Assembly: GCA_964633205.1 (NCBI GenBank)
Contig: CAZWFN010000203.1
Span: 1 to 9,071 of the forward strand
Direction: 5' to 3'
From: CAYVQE01 sp964633205
Lineage (GTDB): Bacteria; Myxococcota; B64-G9
DNA: 9,071 nt
Under the pieces are notes generated by a model that was not told where the DNA came from, searched no databases, and saw only the letters and a program-made list of their open reading frames with translations. A program made the position numbers and the translations under genes. Shown here in pieces: positions 5,674 to 9,071 of the stretch (the first letter of the stretch is position 1; every line of letters starts with the position of its first letter).

Positions 5674-7205
5674 CAGTAGACCAACTCGACCTTGGGAACC
5701 GGAGCCGAGAAGCGCTCGGTGCACAGCGTCGGCGGGGCCACCAACCGCAGGCGCAGGGCGGCGCAGCTCGGATCGAGCGGTAGCTCGATCTGCTTCGGGT
5801 GTTTGCGCCGGTAGTGACCCTCGGCATGGCCCGTATGAACCAGGTCCGGATCCAGGCCCAGGCGCCGGTGCTGCTCCGGGGTGTGGTTGCACTGCACCGG
5901 CTCGTGGAAGGGCTCGCGGTTGCGGCCGTCGCTGCAGTCCATGTTGAGCAAGTAGGTGTCGACCTTGGAGCGCGGGTTCAGGCGCAGCGTGGCGTGGCGC
6001 AAGGGCGCCGGGTTGACCAGCTCGAAGTGGAACACGCAGCGTTTGCCCATCTTCAGAAAGCCGCGGCCGGCCAGCACGCGCGCAAACCCCTTCTTGGATT
6101 TGTCCGCATCCAACCGCACCAGGGTGATCTCGGCCCCGGTCGCCGGTACGCCGCGCGGCAGCTGCACCCGGTAACGGGTGGACCGATCCCGGCGCTGGAC
6201 CGGGATCGGGGCGTTCAACCGGCCCCGTTTGCGCCACATCCGCTTCGGACCCCGAAAGCCGCTGACCACCACCGGTGCCCGGCCCTGCCCATCCGGGGTG
6301 CGCACCGACACGCCCAGCAGCCAGCTCGACCCCAGGACCCGTTCGCACTTCGGCGCCGCGCCGCCGAAGCCGCGGCAGTCGGCGGCCAGATCGATCCAGG
6401 CCCGCTCCGGCGGGCAGCGCTCGGGCCGCCAAGCGGTCTTCGAATCGCCGTCCAGCGCCAGCCAGGGATCGGCGCCGCCGCAGGGGCTGACCGCTGCCCG
6501 GCTGCGCTTGACCTTGACCAACCACTGCTGGCCGGGCTCGGGATCCACGCCCTTCAGCGCCAGCAACCGATCGCGGCTCTCCCAATCCCCATCCGCGGCG
6601 CCCACCGTCTCGGCCGCGGGTTGGCTCGACATCCAGCGCACCCCATCTTCCAACACCACCCGCCGCTCGAGCGCTGCCACCGGACCGGCGAAGGCAGCGG
6701 CGGTCCACAAGGGGTCGCGCAGCGCGAAGCGCCAGTACCCGTAGACCTCGACTTCGGCGTGGGGCTGCCACCAGCGGGCCCGCAGCTCGACCCGTTGGCC
6801 GGCGGTCAACCGCAGCCGCACCGTCTGCCAGGCTGCCACCCCCGGCGGCCCGCCCGCAGCGGCCCGGCGCCGGCGGGTGGCCAGCGGCCGCTCGCGCCCG
6901 TCCTCGATGCGCACCACCGCCACCGCCTGGGGGCCGTGGCCGGAGTCGGCCGGCAGCGGCAAGCCGAGCCACAAGCGTCCTCCCCGCTCGCCGGCTGACA
7001 GCACCAGGGTCTGCTCGGCGTCGACCCGGCCCAGCCGCATCCGGTAGCGCACCGCGTCGCGCTCGACGCTCGGACCGGCGCCGGTCGCCAGCGCGGCCCG
7101 CCGGCCCTGGATGCGCAGCGGAGCCAGCCCGGCCGTGGCCGACTGCGCCAGCAGCAGCACCACCAAGCCCGCCCCGGCCCATCCATTCGCTCTGGCCCAA
7201 TGCAT
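5673..7205 (-). CDS. Secreted protein with discoidin-like segment, function unknown
   Basis: Encodes 510 residues from ATG 7205 to TGA 5675-5673. The N-terminus MHWARANGWAGAGLVVLLLA ... SATA|G is a clear signal peptide with cleavage near residue 25. I chose ATG 7205 because GGTGGA precedes it at a good distance; GTG 7214 is an alternative adding three residues. Residues about 30-180 look beta-rich, with EVEVYGYWRFAL (about 151-162). Residues about 240-320 hold ADPWLALDGDSKTAW (245-259) and RAWIDL, the DG-x-x-x-TAW pattern of discoidin/F5-8C-like carbohydrate-binding domains. The C-terminal third is beta-rich with a His-rich patch (about 432-468). About ten mature cysteines fit an extracytoplasmic location. 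I see no catalytic motif. It runs against the pilin operon and diverges from the glycosyltransferase. It may bind cell-surface glycans; that is inferred. Confidence 0.68.
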   Translation of the reverse strand: MHWARANGWAGAGLVVLLLAQSATAGLAPLRIQGRRAALATGAGPSVERDAVRYRMRLGRVDAEQTLVLSAGERGGRLWLGLPLPADSGHGPQAVAVVRIEDGRERPLATRRRRAAAGGPPGVAAWQTVRLRLTAGQRVELRARWWQPHAEVEVYGYWRFALRDPLWTAAAFAGPVAALERRVVLEDGVRWMSSQPAAETVGAADGDWESRDRLLALKGVDPEPGQQWLVKVKRSRAAVSPCGGADPWLALDGDSKTAWRPERCPPERAWIDLAADCRGFGGAAPKCERVLGSSWLLGVSVRTPDGQGRAPVVVSGFRGPKRMWRKRGRLNAPIPVQRRDRSTRYRVQLPRGVPATGAEITLVRLDADKSKKGFARVLAGRGFLKMGKRCVFHFELVNPAPLRHATLRLNPRSKVDTYLLNMDCSDGRNREPFHEPVQCNHTPEQHRRLGLDPDLVHTGHAEGHYRRKHPKQIELPLDPSCAALRLRLVAPPTLCTERFSAPVPKVELVY

Positions 7206-7313
7206 GGTGTCCACCGTAGGGCGCCGGCCGCCCGTCTGTCAATGTACCAGCCGCAGCGCCAGACCCGTCCGGCGCCATTGACGCGCCCGTCCGGGTCGCC
7301 GACCATAGGTCGC
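7206..7313. promoter_or_regulatory. Divergent promoter region with mirrored TTGAC boxes
   Basis: Minus strand: a perfect TTGACA (7242-7237), an 18-nt spacer and TACGGT (7218-7213), placing transcription start at about the ATG at 7205. Plus strand: TTGACG (7278-7283), a 17-nt spacer and a weak GACCAT (7301-7306), placing the start at about the ATG at 7314. The -35 boxes begin 37 and 36 nt before the two start codons. The plus gene has only a weak AGG (7307-7309) ribosome site, in line with a leaderless message. Confidence 0.4.
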
Positions 7314-9053
7314 ATGATCCGTCCGACCGCCCGTCGCTGCCTGCTGGCCGTGCTCGGTCTGGCCATGCTGGTGCGCCTGGTCGCCTGGCTGCAGACGGCC
7401 GGTGCCCCGGTGGCCCAGCTGCAACGCTGGGATCAGTCGGACATGCATCTGTTCGACCGCTGGGCGGGCCGCCTGGCCGCCGGCGACTGGCTGCTCGAGC
7501 GGCCGCTGCACCCGCTGTTCCGCTGGCAGCGCGACGTCGCCTCTCAGTGGCTGGACGCCCACCCGGACGATCCGGCCCACGCCGCGGCCGAGCCCGCCCG
7601 CGCGCTGTGGAACCGTTGGTTCGGCCACAAGCGCTTCCACCAGGAACCGCTCTACCCCACCCTGCTGGGGGCGGTCTACGCGCTGTGCGGCCGCGACGCC
7701 CGGCCGGTGCTGGCGCTGCAAGCCTTGCTCGGGCTGCTGACCGTGGCGCTGGTCTTCGGCCTGGCCCGCCGGCTGGGAGGCCTGGGGCCGGCCACCGTCG
7801 CCGGGACGCTGGCGGCGCTGTGCAGCCCGCTGGTGTTCTACGAGCAGGTCATGCTGCGCGCCAGCCTGCTGGCCCTGGCCGGCCTGGCGCTGGCCTGGCT
7901 GGCCCTGCGGGCCATCGACCACGACCGGCCGCCGAGCTGGCTGTGGCTGGGCCTGGGCACGGGGCTGGCGCTGCTGCTCAAGACCACCTTTGTGCTGTTC
8001 GCGCTGGGCGCCGCGGTCGCGCTCGGCTGGCGCTGGCGGCGCCGGCCGGGCGGGCTGGCCCGGCGGCTGGGCCTGCTCGTCGGCGGCCTGCTGCTGTGCC
8101 TGCTGCCGGCGGTCGGCCGCAACCTGGCGGTCGGTGCGCCGGCGCCGGGTCTGTCTTCGGTGGGCGCCATGACCTTCGTCAGCTCCAACGCCGCCGACAC
8201 CCGACCCTGGAACGGCTTCGACACCTCGGTCCACATGGCGCCCATCCTGGGCCGGACCGACGGCGCCCTGTGGCCGAGCATCTGGCTGACGCTCGACACC
8301 CATCCGACCTTCGGCTCGCTGGTGGCCCACCAGCTGGCCAAGGTGGGGGCCCTGTGGCACCGGGTCGAGCTGCCCAACAACGTCAACCTCTACCACCACC
8401 AGCGCTACGCCACGGTGCTGGTCTGGCTGCCGGTGGGCTTCTGGCTGGTGGCGCCGCTGGGGTTGATCGGGCTGGTGCTGGCCTGGCGCCGGCGGCCGCT
8501 GTGGCCCCTGTTGCTGCTGGTGGGGATAAGCCTGATCGTGCCGCTGGCCTTCGTGCCGCTGTCGCGCCACCGGCTCGGCCTGCTGGCGGCGCTGTTGCCC
8601 TTCGCCGGCCTGGCCGGCTGGCAGATCGGCGACTGGCTGCGCCGGCGCCGCTTCAAACCGGCCGCCGCCGCCGTGCTGGGCAGCCTGGCGCTGCTGGTGC
8701 CGATGCTGCGGCCGCTGCCCGAGCCGCTGGACCGCGTCCGGGTGGCCGATTACGTGGCCGTCCACGAGGCCTACACCGCCCCCTGCGAGCGCCGGGCGCT
8801 GGCAGGCGGCGACCGGACCGCGGCGGCGCGGGTGCTGGCCGGCTTTTTGGCGCAGCAGCCGGCCGGGTTGACCACCGCCGGCACGCCCAGCCGCCGCCGC
8901 TGCCAGCTGGCCGAGATCTTCGGCCAGGTCCACGCCCGCCAGGCCGAGCATCTGGAGCGGCTCGACCGCGGACAGCGAGCCGAACGCCACCGGCGCCAGG
9001 CGGCGGCGCTGCTGGGGATCGCAGCGGCCTGCTTCGGCGACGCCGGCGACTGA
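7314..9053 (+). CDS. GT-C glycosyltransferase (family 39/ArnT-like) with C-terminal soluble domain
   Basis: This 579-residue polytopic membrane protein begins MIRPTARRCLLAVLGLAML (first membrane helix about 9-26). The first outer loop holds WDQSDMHLFDRWAGRLAAGDW (39-59). Asp43 sits where GT-C enzymes of the PMT/ArnT/GT39 type have their catalytic acidic residue, followed by a D-x-x-x-A-x-x-L-x-x-G-D pattern. QEPLYPTLLGAVYAL (110-124) matches the P-x-YP-x-L start of the next helix. About ten Leu/Ala-rich helices follow, with an outer loop containing VELPNNVNLYHH. Such enzymes move a sugar from a polyprenyl-phosphate carrier to protein or lipid on the outer face of the inner membrane. Residues about 468-579 form a charged, helical, non-membrane tail, possibly TPR-like. 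The start ATG 7314 fits the membrane topology; an in-frame ATG at 7200 would add a non-membrane Pro/Arg tail and cross the divergent promoter. The substrate is unknown. Confidence 0.8.
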   Translation: MIRPTARRCLLAVLGLAMLVRLVAWLQTAGAPVAQLQRWDQSDMHLFDRWAGRLAAGDWLLERPLHPLFRWQRDVASQWLDAHPDDPAHAAAEPARALWNRWFGHKRFHQEPLYPTLLGAVYALCGRDARPVLALQALLGLLTVALVFGLARRLGGLGPATVAGTLAALCSPLVFYEQVMLRASLLALAGLALAWLALRAIDHDRPPSWLWLGLGTGLALLLKTTFVLFALGAAVALGWRWRRRPGGLARRLGLLVGGLLLCLLPAVGRNLAVGAPAPGLSSVGAMTFVSSNAADTRPWNGFDTSVHMAPILGRTDGALWPSIWLTLDTHPTFGSLVAHQLAKVGALWHRVELPNNVNLYHHQRYATVLVWLPVGFWLVAPLGLIGLVLAWRRRPLWPLLLLVGISLIVPLAFVPLSRHRLGLLAALLPFAGLAGWQIGDWLRRRRFKPAAAAVLGSLALLVPMLRPLPEPLDRVRVADYVAVHEAYTAPCERRALAGGDRTAAARVLAGFLAQQPAGLTTAGTPSRRRCQLAEIFGQVHARQAEHLERLDRGQRAERHRRQAAALLGIAAACFGDAGD

Positions 9054-9071
9054 ACCCACCGCGCAGCGGCG
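9054..9071. other. Right edge, non-coding as seen
   Basis: Only 18 nt follow the glycosyltransferase stop codon. Nothing can be called here; there is no room to see a terminator or a following start. Confidence 0.5.

Noticed and set aside
5799..6998. Plus-strand open frame of 399 residues opposite the discoidin-like gene
   Set aside because: Composition is Pro/Arg/Gln/His-rich shadow sequence; no motif and no ribosome site.
5632..7278. Alternative minus-strand frame of 548 residues overlapping the discoidin-like gene
   Set aside because: It is Gly/Arg/Ala-rich with no signal peptide or domain, whereas the frame ending at 5673 has both.
7239..9059. Minus-strand open frame of 606 residues opposite the glycosyltransferase
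   Set aside because: Gln/Pro/Arg/Gly-rich antisense of a Leu-rich membrane protein; no credible fold.
1..9071. CRISPR array, tRNA, rRNA, insertion sequence or phage genes
   Set aside because: I looked for regular direct repeats with spacers, cloverleaf-like segments, terminal inverted repeats and transposase or integrase motifs and found none.

Overview
The window is a GC-rich bacterial segment (roughly two-thirds G+C by eye, with G/C at most third codon positions). It has tightly packed genes, clear Shine-Dalgarno sites and several exported proteins. The gene mix is a set of very divergent TadE/TadG-type pilin-like proteins, a short Flp-like pilin, and secreted proteins of unknown function. 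That suits a Myxococcota or other delta-type lineage, or a related candidate phylum. This placement is an inference from protein style only; no rRNA or marker gene is present.

Layout, left to right. (1) Positions 2-463 hold the 3' part of a lipoprotein gene with an NTF2-like look; its start lies off the window. (2) Positions 464-670 are non-coding and probably hold the promoter of the next block. (3) Positions 671-5600 form one co-directional block of six genes with gaps of 26, 26, 22, -4 and 72 nt, so probably an operon. It contains a TadE-like pseudopilin (671-1480), a large TadG-like protein (1507-3198), a second TadE-like pseudopilin (3225-4220), an exported protein with two copies of one domain (4243-5082), a secreted 82-residue six-cysteine protein (5079-5327) and a Flp-type pilin (5400-5600). 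(4) Positions 5601-5672 are a short convergent gap with hairpins. (5) On the minus strand, 7205-5673 encodes a large secreted protein with a discoidin-like segment. (6) A 108-nt divergent promoter region (7206-7313) follows. (7) On the plus strand, 7314-9053 encodes a polytopic GT-C (family 39-like) glycosyltransferase.

How the genes may work together: the six-gene block encodes prepilin-like substrates of a Tad-type system plus two exported accessory proteins. No Tad ATPase, inner-membrane platform, secretin or prepilin peptidase is encoded in the window, so the machinery must be elsewhere or further off the window. Two TadE-like proteins keep Glu at +5 after the predicted cleavage glycine, while the Flp-like pilin has Ala there. 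The TadG-like protein carries a cysteine cluster and an EF-hand-like loop, and the small protein has cysteines placed for a three-disulfide helical hairpin. The most interesting reading is a cysteine-stabilised, surface-exposed variant of a Tad pilus or secretion tip. The divergent pair at the right end may be a separate unit.
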